Notes under the pieces: model-generated
The model's database searches: none
What the model was told of the DNA's origin: nothing
The model's input: only the letters and a program-made list of their open reading frames with translations
From: Parvibaculum sp040216885
Lineage (GTDB): Bacteria > Pseudomonadota > Alphaproteobacteria > Parvibaculales > Parvibaculaceae
Reading direction: 5' to 3'
DNA length: 64,000 bases
NCBI GenBank assembly: GCA_040216885.1
Contig: JAVJOG010000017.1
Coordinates: forward strand, 62,001-126,000
Shown: positions 8,264-16,895 of the stretch, in pieces
Layout of the letters: each line of letters starts with the position of its first letter
How positions within the stretch are numbered: position 1 is the first letter of the stretch
Program-made: the position numbers and the translations under genes

Positions 8264-9955
8264 TCAGTCCTGGAGACCGCAGAAGCGCCGCCGCTCAGGC
8301 TCCGGCAGACGCTTCGCGGCCCGGTTCGCCCCGCCGATCAGCGCCCTGAAGGAGGCGGTGATGATGTTGGGGTCGATGCCGACGCCGAAAATGTCGCCGG
8401 CGCCGGCCGGGTCCGCGACCTCGATGAAGGCGACCGCCTTGGCGTCCGAGCCCGAGCCGATCGAGTGCTCCTCGAAATGGCGGAACTGGACGCCGAGCTT
8501 CAGCGCGTCGACCACGGCGTCGATCGGGCCGTTGCCGAAGCCGGTGAGCTCCTCGTCCTTGCCGAAACGGCGTACACGGAGCTTTACGCCCTGCTTGCCG
8601 CCCTCGTCGAAGAGCGAATGGCTGCGGTATTCGATGGGCTCGACGATTGTCAGATATTCGTTCTCGAAAATCCGCCAGATGTCCGCCGCGCGCACTTCCT
8701 TGCCGCTGTCGTCGGTGACGCGCTGCACGGCGGCGCTGAATTCGACTTGAAGCCGGCGCGGCAGCTTCAGGTCGTATTCCGCTTCGAGAAGATAGGAGAC
8801 GCCGCCCTTGCCCGACTGGCTGTTGACGCGAATGATGGATTCGTAGGAGCGCCCCAGATCCTTCGGATCGACCGGCAGGTAGGGCACTTCCCAGATGTCG
8901 CCTTCCTTGCGCGCGCCGAAACCCTTCTTGATCGCGTCCTGATGCGAGCCCGAAAAAGCCGTGAACACCAGATCGCCCACATAAGGGTGGCGCGGATGGA
9001 TCGGCAGTTGCGTGCAATATTCGGACGTGCGCGCGATCTCGTTGATCTGCGAAAAATCCAGACCCGGATGAATGCCCTGGCTGTAGAGATTGAGCGCCAG
9101 CGTGACGAGATCGACATTGCCCGTGCGCTCGCCATTGCCGAACAGGCAGCCTTCGACGCGGTCGGCGCCGGCCATCACGCCGAGCTCGGCGGCCGCGACC
9201 GCCGTGCCGCGATCATTATGCGGATGCAGGCTCAACACGATGCCGTCGCGCCGTTCGAGATTGCGGTGCATCCATTCGATCTGGTCGGCATAGACGTTCG
9301 GCGTCGCCATTTCGACGGTTGCCGGCAGGTTGATGACGACCTTGTTGTCGGGCCGCGCGTCCCAGACTTTCGTCACCGCGTCGACGACTTCCTTGGCGAA
9401 GTCGAGCTCGGTACCGGAAAAGACCTCCGGGCTGTACTGGAAGGTCCAGTTGGTCGCGGGCTGCGTGGCCGCGAGCTCCTTGATCTGATGCGCGCTTTCG
9501 GTGGCGATGGCTTTCACGCCCTGCTTGCCTTGGCCGAACACCACTTCGCGGAAATTCGGCGCGGTGGCGTTGTAGACATGGACGATGGCGTTCTTGGCGC
9601 CGCGCAAACTCTCCATCGTGCGCGCGATCAGTTCGGGCCGGGCTTGCGTCAGCACCTCGATATGCACATCGTCGGGCACGCGGTTTTCTTCGATCAGCTT
9701 GCGGATGAAGCCGAAATCGGTGTCCGATGCGGAAGGAAAGCCCGCCTCGATTTCCTTGAAGCCGATCTTCACCAGCAATTCGAACATGCGCAGTTTCCGT
9801 TCCGCGTTCATCGGCTCGAAAAGCGCCTGATTGCCGTCCCGGAGATCGGTGCTCATCCAGATCGGCGGCGTGGTGATGGTCTTCGACGGCCATTGCCGGT
9901 CCGGCAGGTCGACCGGCCGGAAGGCGCGGTATTTCACGGACGGATTCTTCAACAT
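8264..9955 (-). CDS. leuA: 2-isopropylmalate synthase
   Basis: This enzyme condenses acetyl-CoA with 2-oxoisovalerate, the first committed step of leucine synthesis. Catalytic motifs of the DRE-TIM metallolyase barrel are present: STDLRDGNQAL near the N-terminus and the metal-binding LHPHNDRGTA. A C-terminal leucine-binding (LeuA dimer) domain completes about 563 residues, the long LeuA type. ATG 9955 is chosen because the conserved MLKNPSVKYR start begins there; a GTG at 9988 would add 11 residues. No leucine-rich leader peptide was recognised in the 263 bases upstream. Confidence 0.96.
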   Translation of the reverse strand: MLKNPSVKYRAFRPVDLPDRQWPSKTITTPPIWMSTDLRDGNQALFEPMNAERKLRMFELLVKIGFKEIEAGFPSASDTDFGFIRKLIEENRVPDDVHIEVLTQARPELIARTMESLRGAKNAIVHVYNATAPNFREVVFGQGKQGVKAIATESAHQIKELAATQPATNWTFQYSPEVFSGTELDFAKEVVDAVTKVWDARPDNKVVINLPATVEMATPNVYADQIEWMHRNLERRDGIVLSLHPHNDRGTAVAAAELGVMAGADRVEGCLFGNGERTGNVDLVTLALNLYSQGIHPGLDFSQINEIARTSEYCTQLPIHPRHPYVGDLVFTAFSGSHQDAIKKGFGARKEGDIWEVPYLPVDPKDLGRSYESIIRVNSQSGKGGVSYLLEAEYDLKLPRRLQVEFSAAVQRVTDDSGKEVRAADIWRIFENEYLTIVEPIEYRSHSLFDEGGKQGVKLRVRRFGKDEELTGFGNGPIDAVVDALKLGVQFRHFEEHSIGSGSDAKAVAFIEVADPAGAGDIFGVGIDPNIITASFRALIGGANRAAKRLPEPERRRFCGLQD

Positions 9956-10218
9956 CGGTTTTCTCGCATCTTCAATACGGGAGCGCACAGGCCAATGTCG
10001 GCGTGTCGCTCGCGCGGCGCAAAGGGAAATTCAGGTATCTATGGGTGAGTGGATCTGTTTTCTGCGCTCAAGCGCAGAGAAGCGCGCCCCGAAGAGCGAG
10101 TTCAAGGCCAAGCTTGCGGCCGAAATCGATATGCGCGTCGCGATCCATGCGCGGAACATAGGCGGATGTCCGAAAACCGTCAAGACACGGATAAACAGGA
10201 CAGCGTCGCTGACGGGTC

Positions 10219-10824
10219 TTACAGAAATTCCGCAATCCCCTCGGCCATCTTGTCCGGGCTTGTGCCGGGCGCGAAGAGTTTCAGATATTCGCCGTCGGGG
10301 CCCATCAGGAAGACGATGGAGGAATGGTCCATCGTGTAGTCCTCCGACGAGCCGTCATCCGCCACCTTGCGGTAGAAGACATGCCAGGCCTTCGCCGCCG
10401 CGCCGACCTGTTCGGGCGTGCCGGTGAGGCCGGTCAGGCGCGGATGGAAAAGCGCGACATAGCGCGCCATGACGTCGGGCGTGTCGCGCTCGGGATCGAT
10501 GGTGATGAAGACCGGCGCGATGTTCTCGCCGCGCGCACCCAGCGCCTCGATGGCGCTCGCCATCACCTGCAGCTCGGTCGGGCAGACATCGGGGCAGAAG
10601 GTGAAGCCGAAATAGATCAGCATGTAGCGGCCGCGAAAATCGGCCTCGGTGACGGTCTCGCCCGCTTCGTTAACCAGCGTGAAGGGCCCGCCGACGCGCG
10701 CTTCGGCCGATGCCGGAGCGTCGCGGTTTTCGACATTCGAGATCACGAGGCCGGAAATCCAGATACCGGCCGCGATGGCGACCGCGACGCCGGCCACAAG
10801 TGCGATGATGCCGTTGCGTGTCAT
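10219..10824 (-). CDS. SCO1/SenC family copper chaperone
   Basis: SCO proteins deliver copper to the CuA site of cytochrome c oxidase, or act as periplasmic thiol-redox proteins. This one has an N-terminal membrane anchor (IIALVAGVAVAIAAGIW) and a thioredoxin fold with the copper-binding FTFCPDVCPTE (CxxxC) and the distal His in YTMDHSSIVFLM, so all metal ligands are present. ATG 10824 is preceded by GGGAG at good spacing; a longer frame upstream has no family similarity. It precedes leuA on the same strand with a 263-base gap. Confidence 0.93.
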   Translation of the reverse strand: MTRNGIIALVAGVAVAIAAGIWISGLVISNVENRDAPASAEARVGGPFTLVNEAGETVTEADFRGRYMLIYFGFTFCPDVCPTELQVMASAIEALGARGENIAPVFITIDPERDTPDVMARYVALFHPRLTGLTGTPEQVGAAAKAWHVFYRKVADDGSSEDYTMDHSSIVFLMGPDGEYLKLFAPGTSPDKMAEGIAEFL

Positions 10825-10997
10825 GGTCGTTCTCCCGTTCCGGCGGCCTGAAAAGCGGACGCCGCCCGCCGCATGGGTTATACTGATATTTCCGGACGGG
10901 ACCCTTGGGGCGCCGCCTTGTCCGGGCATCTGTTTAACGCCAAACGGGCCTGCCGCAAACCGGTGGTGGCCTTGCGAAAGGGCTTCGGGGCGACAAA

Positions 10998-11573
10998 ATG
11001 ACACGTATTGCCGCGCTTCCGGGCGTTTTTCTGACCTTGTTCTTCCTTGCCGGCGCCGCCTTTGCCGTGCCGCCGGGCGGGCCGAGCAATTACATGATCG
11101 ACAACGAAACGGTCCACGCGGCGCGCACCGGCAACATCGAGAAGCTGCGTACCGACCTGATGAAGGGCGTCACGCCGAACGAGGCGGGCCGCGACCGCAT
11201 TCCGATGCTGATCCTCGCGGTCGGCAATGGTCATCTGGCGGCGGTCGAGCTGCTGATCGAAAAAGGCGCCGACCCCAACAGACGCGCGCCCGACGGCACG
11301 ACGCCGCTCAGCATGGCCGCCACGGTCGGCCGCGCCGACATCGCCGAGATTTTGTTGAACGGCGGCGCCGATCCGAATCTTCTCGGCAACAATCGCGACG
11401 CGCCGCTGCTGATCGCGACGCGGGCGCGCAACGCGGCCTTCGTCGAGGCGCTGCTGCGCCACAATGCCGATCTCGAGGAGACCGACGTCACCGGCCGCAC
11501 CGCGCTCGACCTGGCGGAGGAAAACCACTACCGCGAAATCGTCTCGATCCTGCGCGCCGCGGGCGCCTATTGA
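10998..11573 (+). CDS. Exported ankyrin-repeat protein
   Basis: This 191-residue protein begins with a signal peptide (ALPGVFLTLFFLAGAAFAVP, cleavage likely after AFA). The rest is made of about four ankyrin repeats, recognisable as VHAARTGNIEKLR, GHLAAVELLIEKGADPN, GTTPLSMAATVGRADIAEIL and GRTALDLAEENHYREIV. It is probably a periplasmic protein-binding module; the partner is unknown. Confidence 0.87.
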   Translation: MTRIAALPGVFLTLFFLAGAAFAVPPGGPSNYMIDNETVHAARTGNIEKLRTDLMKGVTPNEAGRDRIPMLILAVGNGHLAAVELLIEKGADPNRRAPDGTTPLSMAATVGRADIAEILLNGGADPNLLGNNRDAPLLIATRARNAAFVEALLRHNADLEETDVTGRTALDLAEENHYREIVSILRAAGAY

Positions 11574-11628
11574 CCCGCCGCGCCGCATCTTGTTGAGAGC
11601 GGCCCCGCGTCCTATCTCCTTATGTGAC

Positions 11629-12660
11629 ATGACAGATCGCAGACCTCCCCCTGGCGCCGGCGCGAAGCCCTGGCATCACATGCCCGACGGCACCTTTCGC
11701 AACCCGAAGGGAAGCCCGATGCGCGGTCAGGCGCGCCTGAAAACGGCCGCGCCCTTCTTCCTCGAAATGCTGCGCATGGGCCGCCGCAAGGTCGAGATTC
11801 CCGAAAACCATGTCGTGCCCCGCGATCTGGCGACGCGCGCCCTCAAGACGCATGTCGAGGATGGCGGCGATTTCATCACCTGGCTCGGCCATGCGTCCTT
11901 TCTCATTCGCATCGGCGGGCTGACGGTTCTGACCGATCCCTATCTCACCAGCTATGCCGGGCCGGCGGGGCTCGGCCCGCGCCGCTATGTGAAGTGCGGC
12001 GTGCCGATGTCGGCCTTGCCGCCGGTCGACCTGCTCGTCGTCAGCCACAATCACTACGACCATCTCGACGAACGCGCGCTGGCGCGGCTGCCCGGCAAGG
12101 ACCGCATGACGGTCGCGGTGCCGCTCCGGCTTGGCGGCTTTTTCCGCGAGCGCGGCTTTGCCAATGTCGTCGAACTCGACTGGCACGAGAGCCACGACAT
12201 CGCCGGCGTGACGGCGACCGCGCTGCCGGTGGTGCACTGGTCGCGGCGTTCGGGCTTCGACACCCACCGTACGCTCTGGGCGGGCTTTGCGCTGAAAAGC
12301 GCGACGCATCATCTCTTCTTCGGCGGCGATTCGGGCTATGGGCCGGTCTTCAGCGAGATCGGCGAGGAATACGGCCCCTTCGACACCGCGCTGCTCGGCA
12401 TCGGCGCCTATGAACCGCGGGTGATGATGAAGGCCTCGCATGCAACGCCCGAGGAGGCGGTGCAGATGGGCCGCGACCTGAGGGCCAAACGCGTCGTCGG
12501 CATGCATTGGGGAACCGTGCTGCTGACCGTCGAGCCGCCTTTCGAGCCGCCGGAACGCTTCCGCGCCGCCGCCGCGGATGCCGGCTACCCGGCCGCCGAT
12601 GCCTGGATCATGGCCATCGGCGAAAGCCGCCCGCTGACCGGCTGGCCGTCCAACGCCTGA
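11629..12660 (+). CDS. MBL-fold metallohydrolase (NAPE-PLD/UlaG-like)
   Basis: This 343-residue metallo-beta-lactamase-fold hydrolase has the metal-binding motif SHNHYDHLD, an upstream WLGHASFLIRIGG segment and a late MHWGT. The arrangement matches the group related to N-acylphosphatidylethanolamine phospholipase D and UlaG. The substrate is not evident. ATG 11629 (MTDRRPPPG) is the natural start; the open frame upstream to 11464 overlaps the ankyrin gene and is not coding. Confidence 0.9.
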   Translation: MTDRRPPPGAGAKPWHHMPDGTFRNPKGSPMRGQARLKTAAPFFLEMLRMGRRKVEIPENHVVPRDLATRALKTHVEDGGDFITWLGHASFLIRIGGLTVLTDPYLTSYAGPAGLGPRRYVKCGVPMSALPPVDLLVVSHNHYDHLDERALARLPGKDRMTVAVPLRLGGFFRERGFANVVELDWHESHDIAGVTATALPVVHWSRRSGFDTHRTLWAGFALKSATHHLFFGGDSGYGPVFSEIGEEYGPFDTALLGIGAYEPRVMMKASHATPEEAVQMGRDLRAKRVVGMHWGTVLLTVEPPFEPPERFRAAAADAGYPAADAWIMAIGESRPLTGWPSNA

Positions 12661-12734
12661 GGGAGCGGGTACTTATCCCCGCGGGCTGAAAGACGCGCTA
12701 GAATGGCCGCCGGACAAATCGAAAGCGGCATTTC

Positions 12735-14165
12735 ATGGCAATGATCGTCGACAAGGGCAGCATGCGCTGGCTGCGCCGGAACTTCCTCGCCGGACGCATC
12801 GCGCCGGCGGGCGACGCGAGCGGGCGGGTGCGCCTGCAGACGCTGGTCATCCTGCGCTGGCTGGCGATCGCCGGCCAGCTCGCCGCCGTGCTGATCGCCA
12901 ATCTGTGGATGGGCTTTCCGCTGCCGCTCGGCCTCTGCCTCGCGGTGATCGCGGCCTCGGCCTGGCTCAATGTTTTCCTGACGCTGCGCTACCGCTCGAC
13001 GACGCGCCTGCCCGAATGGCAGGCGGCGGTCTATTTCGCCATCGACCTGATGCAACTCGCGGTGCTCTTGTTCCTGACCGGCGGTCTGCAAAATCCCTTC
13101 GCACTGCTTTTCATGGCGCCGGTGACGATTTCGGCGACGACGCTTTCCCTGCGTTCGACGGGGCTCTTGCTGGTGCAGGCTTTCGTCTATGTGACGCTGC
13201 TGTCCTGGTTTCACATGCCGCTGCCCTGGTATCCGGGCGAGACGCTGGTGCTGCCGTCGCTCTACATCACCGGTCACTGGGTCGCGCTGCTGCTCGGGCT
13301 CGGCTTCGTCGCTGCCTATGCCTGGCGCATCTCGCAGGAATCGCGTCGCATGTCGGCGGCCTTGTCGGCGACACAACTCGTGCTGGCGCGCGCGCAACGC
13401 CTGTCGGCGCTGGACGGACTGGCCGCCGCCGCCGCGCATGAACTCGGCACGCCGCTCGGCACCATCTCTCTCGTCTCGAAGGAACTGGTGCGTGGCGGCA
13501 TGAGCGAGGCGGAAATGAAGGAAGACCTCGCGCTTCTCAACAGCCAGGCCGAACGCTGCAAGGAAATTCTCTCGCGCCTGTCGCGCCGCCCCGAGGACGG
13601 CGACGCCGTTTATTCGCGTCTGCCGCTGAAGGCGCTGCTCGACGAGGTGACGCGCCCGCATCGCGACATGGATGTCGGTTTTCGCATGGAAGTGGTGGCG
13701 CAAACCGAAGGCGCGGCCGAGCCCGAAATCTGGCGGCGGCCTGAAATTCTGTACGGCCTCGGCAATTTCATCGAGAACGCCGCCGACTTCGCGCGATCGG
13801 AAGTTGCGATCTCGGCGCATCACGACCGCAACCGCATCACCGTCACGATCGTCGACGACGGGCCGGGCTTCGCGCCCGACGTGCTGGAAAAACTCGGCGA
13901 ACCTTATGTGACGACGCGGCCGCGCCGCAGTGCCGGCAAGCGTGGCGCGGCTCTCGCCGCCGACGGCGCGCATGAGGGCATGGGTCTCGGCTTCTTCATC
14001 GGCAAGACGCTGCTGGAGCGCACCGGCGCGACCGTCGCGATCGCCAACCGGCGCGATGCAAAGCCCGGCGCCGAGGTGACGATCGCCTGGCCGCGCCGCG
14101 CTATCGAGGCGGAGCCGGCCTGGCCGGAAGGCGGCGGGGTGGCGCCTGCGGGCGCTTCGGCCTAG
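12735..14165 (+). CDS. regB: Redox sensor histidine kinase RegB/PrrB/ActS
   Basis: RegB senses the quinone pool and redox state and phosphorylates RegA to control respiration, carbon and nitrogen fixation genes. Six hydrophobic segments fill the N-terminal half and include the ubiquinone-site motif GGLQNPFALLF. The phospho-acceptor box is AAAHELGTPLGTI. The redox-active cysteine of the family is present in QAERCKEILSRL. A HATPase domain follows (NFIENAADFA, DDGPGF, GMGLGFFI). regA follows directly. Confidence 0.95.
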   Translation: MAMIVDKGSMRWLRRNFLAGRIAPAGDASGRVRLQTLVILRWLAIAGQLAAVLIANLWMGFPLPLGLCLAVIAASAWLNVFLTLRYRSTTRLPEWQAAVYFAIDLMQLAVLLFLTGGLQNPFALLFMAPVTISATTLSLRSTGLLLVQAFVYVTLLSWFHMPLPWYPGETLVLPSLYITGHWVALLLGLGFVAAYAWRISQESRRMSAALSATQLVLARAQRLSALDGLAAAAAHELGTPLGTISLVSKELVRGGMSEAEMKEDLALLNSQAERCKEILSRLSRRPEDGDAVYSRLPLKALLDEVTRPHRDMDVGFRMEVVAQTEGAAEPEIWRRPEILYGLGNFIENAADFARSEVAISAHHDRNRITVTIVDDGPGFAPDVLEKLGEPYVTTRPRRSAGKRGAALAADGAHEGMGLGFFIGKTLLERTGATVAIANRRDAKPGAEVTIAWPRRAIEAEPAWPEGGGVAPAGASA

Positions 14166-14194
14166 GATTGGACGAACCGTTGGAGACCCAAAAA

Positions 14195-14767
14195 GTGCAG
14201 AAAACAGCCGCCGCGCCGGAAGGCGACCGCCCCCATATCCCCGAAGACCGCACCCTGCTGCTTGTCGACGACGACATCCCGTTCCTGACCCGCCTTGCCC
14301 GCGCGATGGAAGGGCGCGGCTTCGAGGTCTCGACCGCGAGCACCGTGAAGGAAGGCAAGGAGCTGGCGCGCACCAGGAAGCCGGGCTTTGCGGTAGTCGA
14401 CATGCGGCTTGAGGACGGCAACGGCCTCGACGTGGTGGCGGCGCTGGAGGAAGCGCGGCCCGAGGCCCGCATCGTCGTGCTGACCGGCTATGGCAACATC
14501 GCGACGGCGGTGACGGCGGTGAAGCTCGGCGCCGCCGACTATCTGGCCAAGCCCGCCGATGCCGATGCCATCGAGGCGGCGCTTCTCGCCACCGGCGCCG
14601 ACAAGGCCGGCCCGCCCGAAAATCCGATGTCGGCCGACCGCGTGCGCTGGGAACACATCCAGCGCGTCTACGAACTCTGCGACCGCAACGTCTCGGAAAC
14701 GGCGCGCCGCCTCAACATGCACCGCCGCACCCTGCAACGCATCCTCGCCAAGCGCGCGCCGAAATAG
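14195..14767 (+). CDS. regA: Response regulator RegA/PrrA/ActR
   Basis: RegA is the global redox response regulator partnered with RegB. The receiver domain shows LLLVDDD, the phosphorylated Asp in VVDMRLEDGNGLD, VLTGYG and the Lys of LAKPADAD. The C-terminal Fis-type helix-turn-helix reads NVSETARRLNMHRRTLQRIL, as in RegA/ActR. GTG 14195 is preferred because GGAG lies nine bases upstream; a TTG at 14168 lacks a ribosome-binding site. Confidence 0.95.
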   Translation: MQKTAAAPEGDRPHIPEDRTLLLVDDDIPFLTRLARAMEGRGFEVSTASTVKEGKELARTRKPGFAVVDMRLEDGNGLDVVAALEEARPEARIVVLTGYGNIATAVTAVKLGAADYLAKPADADAIEAALLATGADKAGPPENPMSADRVRWEHIQRVYELCDRNVSETARRLNMHRRTLQRILAKRAPK

Positions 14768-14770
14768 GGC

Positions 14771-15067
14771 TCAGGCCGGTTCGATCATCTTGATTGCGGC
14801 GAGTTCTTTCCTGTCGGCATGATCGCGCGCGGTTTCGAGATCGTAACGCGCCTGCAGATTGAGCCAGAACTCCGCCGAGGAACCGGAGGCACGCTCAAGC
14901 CGAAGTGCCGTGTCGGGCGAGACATCCCGCTTGCCGCCGACAATGGCGCTGACGCGGTTTGCCGGTACACCGAGCCTCTTTGCCAGCGCGTTGGCGCTGA
15001 GGCCGAGCGGCGCCATGAAGTCCTCCACCAGAACTTCGCCGGGGTGAATGGGTCTGTGATTTTTCAT
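14771..15067 (-). CDS. HigA-type XRE antitoxin, no HigB partner seen
   Basis: This 98-residue helix-turn-helix protein belongs to the HigA/VapI group: IHPGEVLVEDFMAPLGLSAN is the family signature, followed by the XRE helices (ALAKRLGVPANRVSAIV) and the FWLNLQARYDLE tail. HigA normally neutralises and autoregulates the RNase HigB encoded just upstream. Here the upstream 360 bases hold only a promoter-like sequence and intergenic repeats. It may be a lone regulator or a remnant. ATG 15067 is chosen over a TTG six codons earlier. Confidence 0.85.
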   Translation of the reverse strand: MKNHRPIHPGEVLVEDFMAPLGLSANALAKRLGVPANRVSAIVGGKRDVSPDTALRLERASGSSAEFWLNLQARYDLETARDHADRKELAAIKMIEPA

Positions 15068-15177
15068 TTCAGTATTCTCGCCCAAGGCGACTCATTCAGC
15101 ATAGCTAAATTTGGACCGGCATCATGGTTCGGACCACCTGCATGGAAATCTTCTGTTGGCGGTGCCTATCCCCACAT

Positions 15178-15341
15178 TGGTCACCCCCGGACTTGATCCG
15201 GGGGTCCAGAAGCCGCCGCGAGGCGGCGTCTCGCTTCAAAAAAACTAACTGCGTCAACCCGACCGTTAGAAGTTGGAGTCTTTGTGAAGAGAGACGGCGC
15301 GTACCGCGCCTTCTGGATTGCCGGATCAAGTCCGGCAATGA
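15178..15341. repeat. Inverted pair of a ~63-bp intergenic repeat
   Basis: Two head-to-head copies of one element flank a 37-base spacer in the gene-free stretch 15068-15428. Left copy: 15178-15240. Right copy: 15278-15341. Each reads, in one orientation, GTCA..CCGGACTTGATCCGG..TCCAGAAG, then a GC hairpin, then CGTCTC.CTTCA. A third copy lies at 47665-47733. No gene is seen in this stretch apart from the antitoxin promoter. Confidence 0.75.
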
Positions 15342-15428
15342 CAACTTTTGGTGAGAGGTGCGGGTACTTCGACTAAATTCCTCGCGACACAATTCAACTT
15401 TGTTCCCGCACCGATGCCACATGCCGCC

Positions 15429-15905
15429 TCACTCGGGATCGAGAAACCGGATGACGCGCCGGGCCGAGACGCGGGCGGCATGCAGCGTCAGTTTCTTGCG
15501 GCGTGCCGGCGGCAGCGGCGTCACCGGGCCTTCGCGCAGGATCTCCGCGCCGAAACGGTCGGCGACGACGAGACCGACTTCGTCCGGAATGATTTCGCGC
15601 GGAAATTCCGGCGGCACCGCGAAATAAAAGCGGTCGCAGAAATCGAGATACTCCTCCCACTTCGCATCGGTCCTGTAGTCGATCAGGCTCGACTTGATTT
15701 CGAGGACGACGATCTCGCCTTTCGGCCCGAGCGCGATGATGTCGACGCGGCGTCCTGTGGCGAGCGTGAGTTCGGTGATCGCGGCATAGCCCATTTGCGC
15801 CAGCAGCCGGCAGCAGCCGCGCTGCACATTGGCCGCCGTTTGCGACTGCCGCCCGTCGAAGAGGCGGAACTCGTCTTCTTCCATGCCGGGCAGGTCGTCG
15901 CTCAT
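15429..15905 (-). CDS. mmcB: MmcB family DNA repair protein
   Basis: This 158-residue protein is of the MmcB (DUF1052) family. The Caulobacter member is a mitomycin-C-induced repair factor of the SOS regulon. It has a restriction-nuclease-like core: VDIIALGPKGEIVVLEIKSS (the D...ExK motif of PD-(D/E)XK folds) and then YRTDAKWEEYLDFCDRFYFAV. Its start overlaps the stop of the phosphotransferase gene by ATGA, so the pair is likely one transcript. No clear LexA box was recognised. Confidence 0.9.
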   Translation of the reverse strand: MSDDLPGMEEDEFRLFDGRQSQTAANVQRGCCRLLAQMGYAAITELTLATGRRVDIIALGPKGEIVVLEIKSSLIDYRTDAKWEEYLDFCDRFYFAVPPEFPREIIPDEVGLVVADRFGAEILREGPVTPLPPARRKKLTLHAARVSARRVIRFLDPE

Positions 15906-16792
15906 GGAAGCCCCGCCGCTTCGAGACAATGTTCGAGCTGGCCGCGCCGCCTGATCGCCTCGCGCGGATGTCCCGACGCGCCTTCGATGGCGATGGTGCA
16001 AAGCGCGTTGGCGGCGGCGGCAAGCGCGATGCGGCGCCGGTCGGGTGCGGCCCCGGCGCGCGCCGCATAGCCGCGCATCACCGCGTCGCTGAGCGGCCCA
16101 TAGGCATCGAGATGCCGGAAGTCGGCTTCGGCGAGGCTCCAGCCGCTCTCGGCGAAATCGACGAAACCGAGCGGCGCGTTGCGCCCGGCGTCGAGCAGGT
16201 TGGACAGGTTGACGTCGCCATGCGCGAAGACGAGCGGGCCTTTGGCGCATTCTTCGCCCCAGGCGGCGAGCACCGCATCGGCGGCGTGGTGATCGGCGGG
16301 CTGGCTGAAGCGGTCGCGCGCCAGCGTCAGCCCGCGCGCAATGCCGTCGCCGAGCTTGCTCCCGGCGGCGCTTGCAAGCGGTGTCGCCCCGGCGTGGAAA
16401 TCGGCAATCGCGGCGCCGAGCCGTTCGCCGAAACCGTCGCGCGTTGCGGCATCGGCATAGACGAGGCGGTCCTCGCGCGGCGCCGTGCCGCCAAGACGCG
16501 CGACGCGCAACCAGCCGGCGCAAGACCCGCCGTCGAACGCGCCTTCCGCGACGAGCGCCGGCACTGAGACGCGCGCGGTTGCGAGGCCATCGAGCGCGGC
16601 GAGCGCCAGCACCTCGCGCCGATGGATCGCGACGCCCGAGCCGAGGCCCGATGTCTGGCGACGCACCAGCTTCAGCACCGTGCCGTCGCCGAGATCGTGG
16701 ACAGAGGACCACAAGCCCTCGCCGACGAGCGGCCAGGGCGGCACCGGAAGGCCGGGCATCGCGTCGCGCAGCATGTCGTGAATGTCGTTCAT
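15902..16792 (-). CDS. Aminoglycoside/choline-kinase-like phosphotransferase
   Basis: This 296-residue protein has the APH fold. The catalytic loop is FAHGDVNLSNLL (HxDxxxxN) and the Mg-binding motif is GFVDFAESGW. An ATP-binding Lys lies in TVLKLVRR. Chromosomal proteins of this family phosphorylate small metabolites and need not confer resistance; no substrate can be named. It is co-transcribed with mmcB, overlapping by four bases. Confidence 0.85.
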   Translation of the reverse strand: MNDIHDMLRDAMPGLPVPPWPLVGEGLWSSVHDLGDGTVLKLVRRQTSGLGSGVAIHRREVLALAALDGLATARVSVPALVAEGAFDGGSCAGWLRVARLGGTAPREDRLVYADAATRDGFGERLGAAIADFHAGATPLASAAGSKLGDGIARGLTLARDRFSQPADHHAADAVLAAWGEECAKGPLVFAHGDVNLSNLLDAGRNAPLGFVDFAESGWSLAEADFRHLDAYGPLSDAVMRGYAARAGAAPDRRRIALAAAANALCTIAIEGASGHPREAIRRRGQLEHCLEAAGLP

Positions 16793-16825
16793 GGGAGAAG
16801 TGTAGCAGAGCGGCGCGCGGTCGCG

Positions 16826-16862
16826 AAAAAAGGGCGGCTCTTTTTACGAAGCCGCCCTTCAA
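16826..16862 (-). terminator. Rho-independent terminator of diiron gene 1
   Basis: On the minus strand a GC-rich stem (AGGGCGGCT / AGCCGCCCT) with a short loop is followed by a run of six T. It lies 34 bases after the stop of the diiron gene. Confidence 0.8.
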
Positions 16863-16895
16863 GTTTATCCCGTCGGTGAGGACCCTTCGGGGAAT

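Noticed and set aside
8084..10048. 654-codon plus frame antisense to leuA, starting near the Pho-like array
   Set aside because: Its start next to the array was tempting, but the translation is a leuA shadow without motifs.
10062..10077. CTGCGCT/AGCGCAG hairpin upstream of leuA as a terminator or attenuator
   Set aside because: On the leuA strand it is followed by A residues, not T, and no Leu-rich leader peptide is present.
15105..15422. Minus frame upstream of the HigA-type gene as a possible HigB
   Set aside because: Its sequence is translated intergenic repeat (PDLIRQS, RIKSGGD) with no RelE/HigB feature.
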